A stretch of DNA of 64,000 nt from Ahniella sp. (GCA_016712105.1 JADJRU010000004.1:139875-203874); one strand, 5' to 3'; shown: positions 42,717-53,631, counted from the first letter of the stretch. Numbers and translations: made by a program. Notes: generated by a model not told the origin, from the sequence alone.

Positions 42717-44674
42717 TCAGCGAGCGGGGTTTTCGAATCCGTTTGCGAACATCGCATCCGCCAACTGCGCTTCGACCGCACCGATGTCTGCATGAACGGC
42801 GAACGCCGGCTCGAAGTTCACGTCATACGGGCGCCCGTAGAAATCGCGATTGATCGATGGCGCCGTACAGCCATCACGCAACGCCAGAGTCTGTGGTGCA
42901 TAGTTCGCATCCAGCACAAAGTCGCTAGGGCTATGCACCTGGAAAATGTTCGTAGTCGGATCAAGCACCGTGGTGTGCTGCAGGAAATCGGCAGTGTTCT
43001 GGAAGAACCCGCACCATTCGCGAATGAGGTTGGCTGCTGGCGCGGATTCACCAACGTTGGTCGGCGCTGGCGAAACGGTTGAAGCGAAGATACTTGCCCG
43101 CGCATACGCGACGCCGGTGTTGTCGGCCAAGGGTTGCCAACCGAGCCGGAAAAACAGATCGAGCGGCGAGCGCATGACAATCGTGCTGTTTCGAATGTCC
43201 ACCGTGGCCCCAAAACGCGCCGAGAACAGTGCGGACGTGGACGGCGACACACCACGGCGCTCGACCGTATTGTTGTCCAGGATGGACGAGAACATCAGGA
43301 GGTCGGAACTATCATCCGACATGACCATTTGTGGCCGCGATCGATTGGCGTCCAGCATGCCCCGGCGAATCTGAAGGAGACTGTCTCCGCCTGCGTACAA
43401 GACCTGGCCTTCCTGAGTCGCTGCCCCGGACCCACCCACGGAATTGTTGAAGAATCGCACGCACGGAGTGGCCGAGAAAAACGTGCACGTCGCCGTATCC
43501 GACGATGGTTCAACGATCAGTTCGATCCGGTCGCTGGTCCGCAAGCCGATGAAGCCGCCTCCGGACTGGTCCGAGACATAAAGGTTCCGCAAACGGAATC
43601 GACTTTGCCCGACCGGAGCCGGATCGCCCAGTGCGGCGCGACTGCGGCTGCCAAGCAGGCACAGGCCCGGACTCGAATCACCCGTGTTGGCGGTCACTGC
43701 AACAAGACCGTTGCTGCCCAGCGCCGCACCAAGGTGCCGGAAGCCATCCGACTCGATCGGCAAAATGGTATCCAGGGAACCATATCCCGCAGCACACCCA
43801 GTGCCGCCGCCCGTGCTCTGATTCCCGAGAATCCACGCCACCCGATTGGCGAACGGACGCGGCTGGAACCCCCCGCCCCCTTCGAGCGAGCCACGACAGT
43901 AGAACGCCGCACCACTGACTGCCGAATTGAAGCTGATCGTGCCATCACGCAACACGATACTGCCGAGATGGTCGCCGGGCGCCGAAAAATCGGTGCCGCA
44001 TTCTGCCCGCCACAATAGATGCCACCACCCCGGTCCGTGGCGACGTTGTTGCGAATCTCCGCGCCTTCGTCGATGAACAGGTCAACACGGGCTGATGACA
44101 CATCCTGAATATTCGATCCGGCCAAAGCCACGCCACCACCGCTGATCGCTGCATTGTTCCGGATGGTGGTCCCCAGCCCGAGCAGGACCGAGGCTTGTCC
44201 ACGCACCATCAAGCCGCCCCCGGTCTTGGCGAAGTCCGAGACTGGCGCAGCGTCGGTCGCGTCCCCTCCGGTCAGCACAATCCGGCGGATCTGGAAGGTT
44301 CCAATCCGGCCAAACACATGAACATCGAGCACGGACCGTCTCTGGCCCCCGGTTGCGTCGAACACGGCACGATCGGCATCCGATGCCGTGTTGCCACTGG
44401 GCGCTGCGGCCAGACAATCGGCATACCCGCCTTCGAGGAACACCGCAGTCTGGTTGACTGTCGGCAAATAGGCCATACCGTCTGGAACCGGATAAGTGCC
44501 CTTGTTGATCCGGATCGTGTGGGTGCCGGTTTCAGTACGGATGGCAAGCAGCGCCGAGGTCAGATCAGGGTGGGTGCACCCTGTTCCGGTGCCAACTCTG
44601 AGGGTCAGCGCACCCGCAGGCGCCGCCAACACGATCATGAACCCGATCAGTACTGCTCGAATCACACACTTCAT
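42717..44674 (-). CDS. Secreted right-handed beta-helix protein with FANGFE tail, one frameshift
   Basis: From ATG 44674 a signal peptide (VLIGFMIVLAAPAGALTLRV) is followed by a pectate-lyase-like right-handed beta-helix. Evidence is the repeated pattern of short strands and asparagine ladders (LGLGTTIRNNAAISGGGVAL, EGAEIRNNVATDRGGGIYCG, LYVSDQSGGGFIGL, RNSTIVMRSPLDLFFRLG). An indel near 43990 separates about 225 N-terminal codons from the rest. The C-terminus reads DIGAVEAQLADAMFANGFEN plus PAR. Total about 650 residues. It belongs to the polymorphic outer-membrane-protein or CSLREA-like secreted class; no catalytic residues can be picked out. Confidence 0.78.
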
Positions 44675-44883
44675 CGGAACGCCTCCGGCGGGCAAACCGG
44701 TCGGTGAGCGACATGCCCGAATCCGTACCCGCAATGCCTGAAGTTCAATCTTGACAGAAGGTGAACTGACAGACTTTGCGGCAGATCAAGGTTTGACCCC
44801 AAAAGTGCTTCAGGATCAACCTGGAAGCTTGGGCATCGACCGCCAACCGGGTATCCCTGACCCGATTGGCGAGTCGGCGGGTG

Positions 44884-46330
44884 CTACTCGAAGCCGTTCG
44901 CGAACATCGGCGCAGTGATCATCCGCACCAGAAAGGGATCTTCATCGAGGTTCTGAAAGTCGCGGTCGCCGCCCAACAGCAACCTGGGAACCGTGGGACG
45001 CACGTCGAGCATCAGGATGCGACCTCGATGCATCGGCGTCATGTTGCCGGAGTTTGTGGCAAGGGTCGGCTGGTAGATCAGATCAGGCACCAACCCGCCC
45101 GTCCCATTCTGAAACCGGATGAGTCTTGGCGTTGACGTGGTGGGGATCAGGCCGCCGCTCGGATAGGTCGAGAGCAGGTAGATGGACTGGTCGATGAATT
45201 CAAACGCTTCGATCGTGCTCAATGTGCCTGGTGGAGGGCCGCCGAAGGTTGCGAACGTGCGTGTACCGCAGCGGATGGGGCCGGTTGTGCCCGCGTCCGT
45301 CACATTGAACTGCATCAGCCAATTAAACTTCCTGCCATCGGTTAACCCGACAGGCGTGATCATCGACGAGCCTGCGACATGCACACGGCCGTTGTTGTCG
45401 ACGTGAGCCCTTTCCACGGTGCTGGTGCTGCCCAAATCACAGTGGTTTCCGACCACGATCGTTGCGACCGTCGGCGCTGTGTTCAATAGAGTCGAGCCAT
45501 ACTGGAACACTTGTAGGGCCAGGGGCTGAAAAGCCTGGTCAAGCTTGTTGACGAAAATCACCTCATCGTCGTCTGTGGTGCCGCTCCCCACGGTTTGGAT
45601 CGTCTCGGCTTCTGAAGGATTGTCATTCCTGACGAACCCCAGGGTGCCACCGACCATGGCACCCCTCACGATGCTATTCCCGGTCCAATTGCCATCCGTG
45701 TCACCCAACCAAGATGCTGCGGAGAATCCGCCACTGTGGCAATTCATTTCAGCCACACGTTCAAACACCCCGGCGCCATAGGTGAAGTTGCCACTGCCGT
45801 TCGCCCCGGAATGTCATGTCCTGGATGCCAGCGGCGTCGTATTTGCGGAAGGTGATCGCATTTCCATTCATTGAGGTGGTGCGCATTCCCACCACGAACC
45901 CGCCAGTGGCCGGATCCTGGCAAGCGGCGTTGATGCCGATCATGCTGAGGTTGACGGTATTCCGGGATTGGACACCCGCGGACGTCAATCGAATGAAGGT
46001 CGGGCTGTAACCGCCGGAAGCGTTCGCCGTTTCGGCGACTACGACATAGGCGGCTGAACCGTCCTGGTAGACCGCGACCGTGCGATCCCGACTAGTCGAG
46101 TTCGGGGCATCGACGGGCGCATACAGCACACCGTTCCCGCCAAATCCGGTATCCAGGTCGATCGGTTCTGCAGCGGCTGCGGCACCCGCGACCCAACACG
46201 CCAGCCCGAGGGTGAGCAGGACGAACCGTCGCGACTTCGCTGCGGCGGCAACTCGCCGCGATTCGCGAGTCAGGGCGGTTGAGGCGGCATTGTGGGTGAC
46301 AGCCGGAAGACTGGATTCGACAGGGCGCAT
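44884..46330 (-). CDS. Secreted protein of a local paralogue pair with FANGFE tail, one frameshift
   Basis: From ATG 46330 there is a basic leader and hydrophobic signal (FVLLTLGLACWVAGAAAAAE). A delta-60-like start (PIDLDTGFGGNGVLYAPVDA) follows, then a long beta-rich body with GTTDDDEVIFVNKLD, CDLGSTSTVERAHVDNNGRV and GPIRCGTRTFATFGG, and the end DPFLVRMITAPMFANGFE. Against the intact neighbour (46458-47831) one extra C near 45800 accounts exactly for the frame break: both proteins align on either side of it. Rebuilt length about 480 residues. Role unknown; extracellular or surface-bound is inferred from signal and tail. Confidence 0.78.
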
Positions 46331-46407
46331 GATCTGATTCCATTGGGGTTTCCGCCGTAAACGGAAAAACCGGGTGAAATCCGGCGCAACAGTCGAAACC
46401 TGCCCGA

Positions 46408-46435
46408 TCAGGGGGCGAACAGTAGTCGCCCCTGA
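46408..46435 (-). terminator. Hairpin after the intact paralogue
   Basis: Arms TCAGGGGGCGA and TCGCCCCTGA (one bulged G), 7-base loop, 23 bases beyond the stop codon of the 46458-47831 gene and upstream of the next paralogue. Confidence 0.55.
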
Positions 46436-46457
46436 CCTGATGATCGTGGCACCGGGC

Positions 46458-47831
46458 TTACTCGAAGCCGTTCGCGAACATTGGCGCAGCGATCATGCGT
46501 ACCAGGAAGGGATCTTCATCCAAGCCCTGAAACTCGCGGTTGCCGGCAATCACCAGCCGGGATACCGAAGGGCGCGTATCAAAGAGCAGTTGGCGACCGC
46601 GGTGCATCGGTGTTGTGTTGCCGAAGTCTGCGATGACGCTCGGCAAGTAGGAAAGATCAGGCACCAACCCGCCCGTCCCATCCTGGAAGCGCAGCAGTCT
46701 TGGTGTTGACCGGTCGGGGATCAGGCCGCCGGTCGCAAAGGTCGTGAGCAGGTAGATGGACTGGCCGCTGAATTCGAACGCTTCGACCGTGTTCAATGTG
46801 CCGGGTGTAATGCCGCTGAAGGTCGCGAACGTGCGCGTGCCGCAGCGAATGGGGCCGGTTGTGCCAGTGTCCGTCACGTTGAACTGCATCAGCCAGTTGA
46901 ACTTGGTGCCGTCGAAGAACGGGCCGCTGGCGATTGTCGACGAGCCCGCGACGTGCACCCGACCAAGGTTGTCGACGTGCGCTTTTTCGACGGTGCTCGT
47001 GCTGCCCAACGCACAATGGTCGCCGATCGCGATCGTGGCAATGGTCGGCGCCGTGTTCAGTTGCGTCGATGCGTATTGCAGCACTTCCACGGACAAGGGC
47101 TCGTTGTCCTCATCGAGCTTGTTGGCGAAGATGACTTCACCGTCATCCGTGCCACCACTACCCACCGTTTGGATCGTCAGCGTGTCGGATGGCGGATTGA
47201 TCGTGGAGAACGAAAAATCGGTCCCCGCCAACTGGCCCTGCACGATGCGATTGCCGGTCCAGGCGCCGTCGGTGTCCCCGAGCCAGATTCCGGCCGCAAA
47301 TCGCCCGTTATGGCAGTTCAACTCGGCACCCCGCTCGAATCGATTGGCGCCGTAGGCGAAACGGCCAGTACCGGCCGAGCCGAACGCCATATCCTGAACA
47401 CCCAAGGCATCATATTTCCGAAAGTCGATCACATTGCCAAACGTGGACGTGGCGCGCATGCCCAGCACGAATCTGCCGGTCGCGGAATCCTGACAAGCCG
47501 CGGTGATCCCGACCATATTCAAGTTGACGGTATTGCGCGATTGGACACCGGCGGAGGTCACCCGGACGAAGGTGGGACTGACGCCACCGGATGCATTGGC
47601 GGACTCGACGACAACCAGGTAATCGGCGAAATCGATGGGAAAAACGGCGACCGTACGATCCCGGTTCGTCGAGTTCGGCGCATCAACCGGCGCATAAACG
47701 GTGCCGTTTGCACCAAAGCCCACGTCAAGGTCGATCGGTTGCGCCCTGACCGCGGCGCTGATCACCAGACTGGCGACCACAATTGCCGCTGTGCGGTTGA
47801 AGGAAAACAGGCGAATGTTGGCAAGTCTCAT
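46458..47831 (-). CDS. Secreted protein of a local paralogue pair with FANGFE tail, intact
   Basis: 457 residues from ATG 47831, with signal peptide IVVASLVISAAVRAQ. The N-terminus starts with a single delta-60-like strand pair (PIDLDVGFGANGTVYAPVDA), then the same body as its downstream neighbour (RTVAVFPIDFADYLVVVESA, GSGGTDDGEVIFANKLDEDN, GTSTVEKAHVDN-type segment, TTPMHRGRQLLFDTRPSVSR), ending EDPFLVRMIAAPMFANGFE. The high similarity and tandem order show a recent local duplication. No enzymatic motif is visible. It was probably exported by Sec and then handled by whatever reads the F-A-N-G-F-E tail. Confidence 0.85.
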   Translation of the reverse strand: MRLANIRLFSFNRTAAIVVASLVISAAVRAQPIDLDVGFGANGTVYAPVDAPNSTNRDRTVAVFPIDFADYLVVVESANASGGVSPTFVRVTSAGVQSRNTVNLNMVGITAACQDSATGRFVLGMRATSTFGNVIDFRKYDALGVQDMAFGSAGTGRFAYGANRFERGAELNCHNGRFAAGIWLGDTDGAWTGNRIVQGQLAGTDFSFSTINPPSDTLTIQTVGSGGTDDGEVIFANKLDEDNEPLSVEVLQYASTQLNTAPTIATIAIGDHCALGSTSTVEKAHVDNLGRVHVAGSSTIASGPFFDGTKFNWLMQFNVTDTGTTGPIRCGTRTFATFSGITPGTLNTVEAFEFSGQSIYLLTTFATGGLIPDRSTPRLLRFQDGTGGLVPDLSYLPSVIADFGNTTPMHRGRQLLFDTRPSVSRLVIAGNREFQGLDEDPFLVRMIAAPMFANGFE

Positions 47832-47940
47832 GATCCGGCTCCGGTGGGGTTGCCGGGGGATACGGAAATTCGGGGGCAAATCCGGCGCGTCCGCCGAATC
47901 TTTTTCGAGATGCCGGGGCGGTCAGCCTCTCACTTGCCGT

Positions 47941-50765
47941 TCAGGGGGGATTCTTGGTCTGTGCCGCTTCGAGTTCCCGCAGACTCTGCCGGGTCAAAGG
48001 GCTGTCTTCACCGAGGAACTCTCGACGCTGCGCCACCACACTTTCGAACAGCGTTCTGACCCGATCGTGTGGTCTGGACTTCAGTTGGCTCAGGGCCAAG
48101 GCGAGTTCGCGCTCTGCCTCGGCACGACGCGGCCCGCCACTCGGCGAGATTGTTTCCCGATACTCCGTCACGACCGCTTCGCCCACTTCGATTGCTCGTT
48201 CCGTCTGGCCTGCCAAACGAAGCGCGCGCGACTTGATCACACGGGTCCAGACCGTGGCCTGATTCAACTTGGCCGACAGGGCGAGTCCTTCATCAATCAA
48301 GGGTAGTGCCTCTTCGGCGCGCCCTGCCGACACCAAAGCCACAGCGATGGAATTGAGTGTGGCCGAGAGCCGCGTGTCATCTCCGAGCGCACGGGCCTGC
48401 TGTTCAAGTTCCCTCAGCGTCATCAGGCCGGTCGTGACATCACCCGTTTCGACAAAGGTCATGGCTTCGGCCTCGGCGGCATTCCGCGTGCGATGTGACG
48501 CATCACCGAACACGGTGGCATAAAGTTGACGTGCCAGCCCGAAACGATCACGGGCGAGCAAAAAACTCGCCGCGCCGAAACGCCACCATGCCCCAGCCGA
48601 ACATGACTTCAGCACGCTGGGAAACGTTGTTTTCGCCCGAGCCGAATTGACCCCACAACCGCGCGTACTCTTGATCGGCCTGTGCCAGTTGTCCGGAGCC
48701 GATGAGCAAACCACACAACATCATCCGGGCGTATTGACTACGCGGATGGGTTGGTCCCAGCTTCGACTCGGTCAGGGCAATGACCTCCTTTTGGCGAGCC
48801 AGCGCCTTGGGCGTGTCCAATGTTGATCGCAGGGCTTCCACTTCCGCTTCGTGCAGCGACAGCCGCAATCCCAAAGGCGCGTCGTCGGGCAACAATGACT
48901 TGGCGCGCTCGACCGCCGCCAAGCCTTCACGTTGCCGGCCCAACTGCATCAACGCTACGGCGAGGTTGGATTCAAGCTCACTCTGTAATCGCGGCGACGA
49001 CCAATGGGGCGAATCCCGATAAGGCGCCAACAAGTCGAGGATCGACTGAGCCTGTGATTTGGCCAAAAGCGCCTGGCATCGCAAGTCGAGTTCACGACGA
49101 TCAAGGGGACGGCGACACCCGATGATCCGGAAGCGCCAGGTGATCCAACCGCGCCACCGCCGCATCGGGTTTGTCGGAGACCAATTCCAGCGCCACCAGG
49201 TCGAGCGCCAGCGCGCGTGTCTCTTCGGGCGTCAAGTCGACGCGGGTCGCCAGGTGTTCGGCTTCCTTGAGCAAGCGATCGGCTTGTTCCTGCAGATCCA
49301 GACCAATACTGGCCCGACCGATATCCTGCAGCAACAACACGCGCGATCGCGGATCGAGTGTCTGATCCTTGCGCAGGCGTTCGGCACCGCGCCGCAAGAG
49401 TTCCTCCAGCGTCGGCGCCTCGCCGTCACGAAGCTCGGGATCCGCTGCGTTGAACACCTCGCTGAGGAACCGCCTCGACGCCTCGGCCTGTGCCGCACGT
49501 TCGGCCGTGCGTTGGGATTGGTAGAACATGCCGGCGCTGCCTGCCACGAACGCAAACACGGCAGCCGCCAGGCTGGCAGTCGCCAGCGGTTGCCGTCGGA
49601 TCCACTTTGCCACCCGCTCCGGCCAAGGGGTCGTGCGACTCAGCAAGGGCCGATGATCCAGCCACGCCGACAGGTCGGCGCCGAATGCCGCAGCGGATGG
49701 GTACCGGTCCTGCGGCTGGCGCTGGATCGACCGGTCGATGATGCGCTGCAAGTCTCCCCGCAACATTCGACGCATCTGGCTCGTGGCGCGTCCGCTGCGC
49801 GTCTCGGCCTCGTGTGCGCGCGACCAGACCCGCCACAACGACTCCGGTTGGTCACGCGCCAGCCCCGGCGCGGCGCCAAAAGGCGAACTGCCGGTGAGCA
49901 ACTCGAACAACAGGATGCCGGTGGCGTACAGATCGGCGGGAATACCCGCAGGTTCACCGAGTAACTGTTCGGGTGCCGCATACTTTGGCGTCAGCGGCGC
50001 CGGCATGCGGGTGCGGGTGAGGTCATCCCCCGCTTCGCTGTCATCGAGGAGTTTTGCGATGCCGAAGTCGAGTAACTTGACTTGGCCATTCCGGTCGACC
50101 ATGACATTGCCGGGCTTGAGGTCACGATGGACGACCAGCAAACGATGGGCATGATCCAGCGCGTCCAGCATTTGCCGGACCAGACGCACCCGCGCCTCTG
50201 GCCCGAGCTCGTTCAACAGACAATAGTCGAGGATGCGATCCCCCTCGACATACTCCAGCGCCAGCCACGGAGCACCCGAGTCATCTTCGCCACCGTCGAT
50301 GAAGGCCGCGATATGCGGGTGCTTCAGCCTCGCAAGAATTCGCCGCTCGCGCAGGAAACGACTGCGAAGTTGCGGTCCGATCCCAGTCCGGATGCGCTTG
50401 AGGGCGACCTGCTGGGTGAAGCCGGCATCAGACCGTTCCGCCAGCCAGACTTCGCCCATGCCGCCCTGCCCCAACACGCGCAGCAATCGCCAGGGACCGA
50501 TGAACTGGTCGGCCTCGGCCGATGGTTCAATCGGGCCATCATGGCTCAGCCCGCCTGCTCCCGCACCTTGTTCCCAACCGGAACAATCGGCGACATGGGC
50601 TCCGAGCAATGCACGCAACCTCGGCAGCAATCGTTCGGTGTGCGGATCGGCCGCGAGCTCAGCCAGTCGCTGATTGAGCTCAGGCTGCGCCAAATCGGCA
50701 AGCTCGTCGAACAGCGAAGCCAGTTGCGGCCAATCGGGATCGGAGGTGGCTTCGGGCGTGTTCAT
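47941..50765 (-). CDS. Membrane Ser/Thr protein kinase with C-terminal TPR region, frameshifted
   Basis: A Hanks-type kinase. From ATG 50765: N-terminal helical region (1-85); kinase domain (about 90-350) with glycine loop VLGQGGMGEVWLAE (98-111), lysine ALKRI (about 123), catalytic loop VVHRDLKPGNVMVD (212-224), LLDFGIAK (231-238) and YAAPEQ (262-267); one membrane segment (about 394-415, TASLAAAVFAFVAGSAGMFY); then periplasmic TPR-like repeats (EASRRFLSEVFNAADPELRD onward, RAEEALPLIDEGLALSAKLN late). Indels near 49115 and 48590 break the TPR part into three frames. Full length about 940 residues. Its ATG overlaps the stop of the sigma factor gene, so the two are coupled. Likely senses an envelope or extracellular cue. 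Confidence 0.87.
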
Positions 50766-51355
50766 CGGGGCTCAGCCAATTCGACCAACAGAAACGCGCG
50801 GGCCAGCTCCCACCCGCGCCGGACACTGCGCTCGCTGATACCCAGCACCTCACCCGTTTCCGCGAAGCTCATGCCAGCGAAATAGTACGCCTCGACGATC
50901 CGCACCAGCTTCGGGTCGCGGCGCTCCAGGCGCTGCAGGGCTTGATCGATGGCGATCAGATCGGGTGTCTGTTCGCCCTCCGACAAGCCGGTATTCAGCG
51001 TGACCTCAAGCCAATCTCCGCCCCGCTTCTGGGCGCCCCGCTCCCGCGCCAGGTCCACCAGCACTTGCCGCATCGCCCGTGCAGCCAGGTTCATGAAGTG
51101 AGCGCGACTGGCGAGTTCAGGTGTCGAACCACCGGGGAACAACTTGAACCAGGCCTCATGCAGCAGTTCCGTCGGGGTCAGCTCCGCCGGGCCTCGATCA
51201 TCGGAGTCACCGGAACGGATCCGCCGAGCCAGAACCCGCAACTGCTGGTAAGTCTCGGCCAAGGCTCGATCGCCCGCCAGCCGATCGCCGTCGCGGGCGG
51301 CGTTGATCAAGGCCGTCAGGTCGAGGTTGCCGGGTTCGGACAGCGGTTCCTTCAT
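50762..51355 (-). CDS. ECF-type RNA polymerase sigma factor (TIGR02999 type)
   Basis: 197 residues from ATG 51355 (an ATG at 51376 is also possible). Region 2 is seen as AELTPTELLHEAWFKLFPGG and SRAHFMNLAARAMRQVLVDL. Region 4 is the helix-turn-helix IVEAYYFAGMSFAETGEVLG then ISERSVRRGWELARAFL. This is the sigma subgroup (TIGR02999) usually encoded directly upstream of a Ser/Thr kinase with TPRs, as here. No anti-sigma factor lies nearby, so control by the kinase is the likely mode. The stop TGA (50762-50764) overlaps the kinase ATG (50763-50765). Confidence 0.9.
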   Translation of the reverse strand: MKEPLSEPGNLDLTALINAARDGDRLAGDRALAETYQQLRVLARRIRSGDSDDRGPAELTPTELLHEAWFKLFPGGSTPELASRAHFMNLAARAMRQVLVDLARERGAQKRGGDWLEVTLNTGLSEGEQTPDLIAIDQALQRLERRDPKLVRIVEAYYFAGMSFAETGEVLGISERSVRRGWELARAFLLVELAEPR

Positions 51356-51524
51356 CTGCCGCCAAGCCCCACGCAACGGAAGATCCCGCCCTCACTCAGG
51401 CCAGGCAGTTCGGTCGTATCGGGTGTGTGTGCGGGCGAGGTACCGTCATCCATGACCTCAAGGATACCGCCGCCCGTGTGAGCGGTGAATCATGGGGCGC
51501 CGGCAGACGATTTCGCCGGCGCAC

Positions 51525-52970
51525 TCACTCGAACCCGTGAGCGAACAGCACCCCCGGAGCCCGTTCGTCGCTGCCAATGTCAAATGGTGCCGACCGGGCC
51601 TCGCCGTCCATGTCGTCGGTGACACTGGCCACCGTTTGCCCCTGATCGATCGCCGGACTGTCGACCGGCAAGTGACCATCGTTCGTGACCATGATCTCGC
51701 CGATGAAACTATTGGCATCCGCGTTGACCGCGGCACGCCACATGCCGAGCGAGCCGCCATTGGCTAGCGGGCTGCCGGGTCGGTTGTCGGCAAAGTTGCA
51801 CTCGTCCGTCGTGTTGTGGAACCAGTTGAAGTTGGTTCCCGGGTTACCCGTCAAACCGGAAAGGCCGCCGAGTTCGTTCGCCCATCGCACGCGCACGCAG
51901 TCACCGCCATTCTGGATGATCAGATTGTTGCGGATGAACGGATTGATGTTTGCCGGGCGGCCAGCCTGCGGTTCGTAGTCCTGAAGTGTCACGCCGAAGT
52001 ACAACGCGGCATGCCCCAACTGCGCGGTATGGAGAATCGTATTGTTGACGACCGTGGCGTCCTGGGTGGCATACAGCCCGATCCCTGCAAAACCGGTGTC
52101 ACGGACCACATTGTTTCGGACAATCCCCCGCACGGCTTCGTAATAACCCGGATTGATCGCCGTGTCGAAGAACTCGGGGCTGGTGTCGAAGCCAAACATG
52201 ATGCCGCCCACACCGGTGCGTTCGATCACGTTGCGTTCGACGATCACGTCGGCTGCCCCGCCCTTGAAGTAGAGGCCAGTCGTGGCGATGTCATGGATAT
52301 GGGTATCGCGGACTTTCATGCGGCTGCCGTTGACGTTGTCGATGCCTTCGGCGTTCTTGTCGTCCAACGGCGTACCCGGCGGGTAGATCGCGCCGGAGTT
52401 CCAGATCTCGCTGTTCTGGATCGTGATGTCGTTGCACTTCGGGGTGATCTTGATGCCATCGCGACCGGTATCGTGGATCTTCACATCGTCGATCAGCACA
52501 TTCGAAGCGCCGGTGAAGGCTTCCCCTCCGCCACTGTACCAATCGGTCTGGAAGAAGATGCCGTAGTAGAACCCGCCACTGACTTCCAACCGCGACAGCA
52601 CGCTGCCACTGGCATCGGGATCGATCTGGATCGTCACCGTGTCGACATTCGTGATGTTGCAGTGGATATGTGCTCGCTCACCGGGTGGAGAGCGCAAAGT
52701 CAAAGGCAATCGCAAGCGGACATCACACTCGTTGTAGGTGTTGTTGCCCGCCGGGCCGCGGATCGTGACCGTGTCGCCGGGCGCAACGATTGCGTTGGCC
52801 GGTTCCAGCACATGGGTGATGGTCCGGTACGGTGCCGAGTTGCTTCCGGTACCGGTCAGGTCGGATCCGGTCGTCGACACGTACCATTCAGCTGCATGGG
52901 CGATGTTGATCCACGTCGCTGCTGGAACCAGCACGAGGAAAACAGGAAACCGGATTCGAGTCGTTCGCAT
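51525..52970 (-). CDS. Secreted right-handed beta-helix protein with FAHGFE tail
   Basis: Intact, 481 residues from ATG 52970 (a GTG at 52979 is less likely). Signal peptide: FPVFLVLVPAATWINIAHA. The body begins with the DUF1565-like start EWYVSTTGSDLTGTGSNSAP and continues with parallel beta-helix coils (GASNVLIDDVKIHDTGRDGI, NDITIQNSEIWNSG, ADVIVERNVIERTGVGGIMF, VRNNVVRDTGFAGIGLYATQ), as in pectate lyases and mannuronan epimerases. It closes with a segment common to such proteins (DMDGEARSAPFDIGSDE) and the tail GVLFAHGFE. Possible polysaccharide binding or lyase activity, but no catalytic residues can be assigned. Confidence 0.87.
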   Translation of the reverse strand: MRTTRIRFPVFLVLVPAATWINIAHAAEWYVSTTGSDLTGTGSNSAPYRTITHVLEPANAIVAPGDTVTIRGPAGNNTYNECDVRLRLPLTLRSPPGERAHIHCNITNVDTVTIQIDPDASGSVLSRLEVSGGFYYGIFFQTDWYSGGGEAFTGASNVLIDDVKIHDTGRDGIKITPKCNDITIQNSEIWNSGAIYPPGTPLDDKNAEGIDNVNGSRMKVRDTHIHDIATTGLYFKGGAADVIVERNVIERTGVGGIMFGFDTSPEFFDTAINPGYYEAVRGIVRNNVVRDTGFAGIGLYATQDATVVNNTILHTAQLGHAALYFGVTLQDYEPQAGRPANINPFIRNNLIIQNGGDCVRVRWANELGGLSGLTGNPGTNFNWFHNTTDECNFADNRPGSPLANGGSLGMWRAAVNADANSFIGEIMVTNDGHLPVDSPAIDQGQTVASVTDDMDGEARSAPFDIGSDERAPGVLFAHGFE

Positions 52971-53057
52971 GGACACCACCTGTGAGGCCGAAACGTTTCG
53001 GTACTGTCCTCACGTACGGGGTTTGGTTTCGGGACCTGACAACGGCATGACGGAACC

Positions 53058-53573
53058 TTGTGTCTGACGATTGTCCTGCTTGGCCTACCGACCTTGGCCA
53101 GTGGCGCCTCAGAGGTCCTGGCGGCGCCAGCCGGCACTGAACCGGTCACTGAACCGGACACCCATGACCACCATCATTCGACCGAAGTGCCCGAAGCCGC
53201 CGCCTCAACCGATGGCAAACGATGGTCGACCGACGCCTCGTTACGCGAAGGAATGGCTCGAATTCAACAAGCGACTTCCAAAGCAACCACTGCAGACCCG
53301 AAAACGGTTTTGGCACTGGCCGATGAGATCGGGGCGTCGGTCCAGTTCATGATCAAGCACTGCAAACTGGAACCTGAAGCCGACGCAACTCTTCATCCGT
53401 TGCTCGCGCGCCTGCTGCAGACTTCGGCTGAGCTCAGGAAGGACCCGTCCTCTGGTGCATCGATCCAGGTTGTGGTCGATACCTGGGCACATATCGCAAG
53501 CTGTTCGACGATCCCGACACAACCATCGAGCCACGGTAATGATCCGGGCCTGCTGTCCTTGCGGGGCATCTGA
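53058..53573 (+). CDS. Small exported His-rich protein (DnrO-like)
   Basis: About 171 residues with a hydrophobic N-terminus (LTIVLLGLPTLASG) and a His cluster after the cleavage region (DTHDHHHSTE) that could bind metal. The mature part is helical (GKRWSTDASLREGMARIQ, ALADEIGASVQFMIKHCKLE, DATLHPLLARLLQTSAELRK), like the 'DnrO' family of periplasmic proteins, whose role is unclear. The start is uncertain: the frame opens at a TTG (53058), while an ATG at 53047 is in another frame, so a small indel may hide the true start. It is transcribed divergently from the beta-helix gene. Confidence 0.6.
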   Translation: MCLTIVLLGLPTLASGASEVLAAPAGTEPVTEPDTHDHHHSTEVPEAAASTDGKRWSTDASLREGMARIQQATSKATTADPKTVLALADEIGASVQFMIKHCKLEPEADATLHPLLARLLQTSAELRKDPSSGASIQVVVDTWAHIASCSTIPTQPSSHGNDPGLLSLRGI

Positions 53574-53631
53574 CCATGATTGGAACCCTGCATTCGAGTG
53601 AACTCTCTGGCATTCACTTACAATCCCACCC

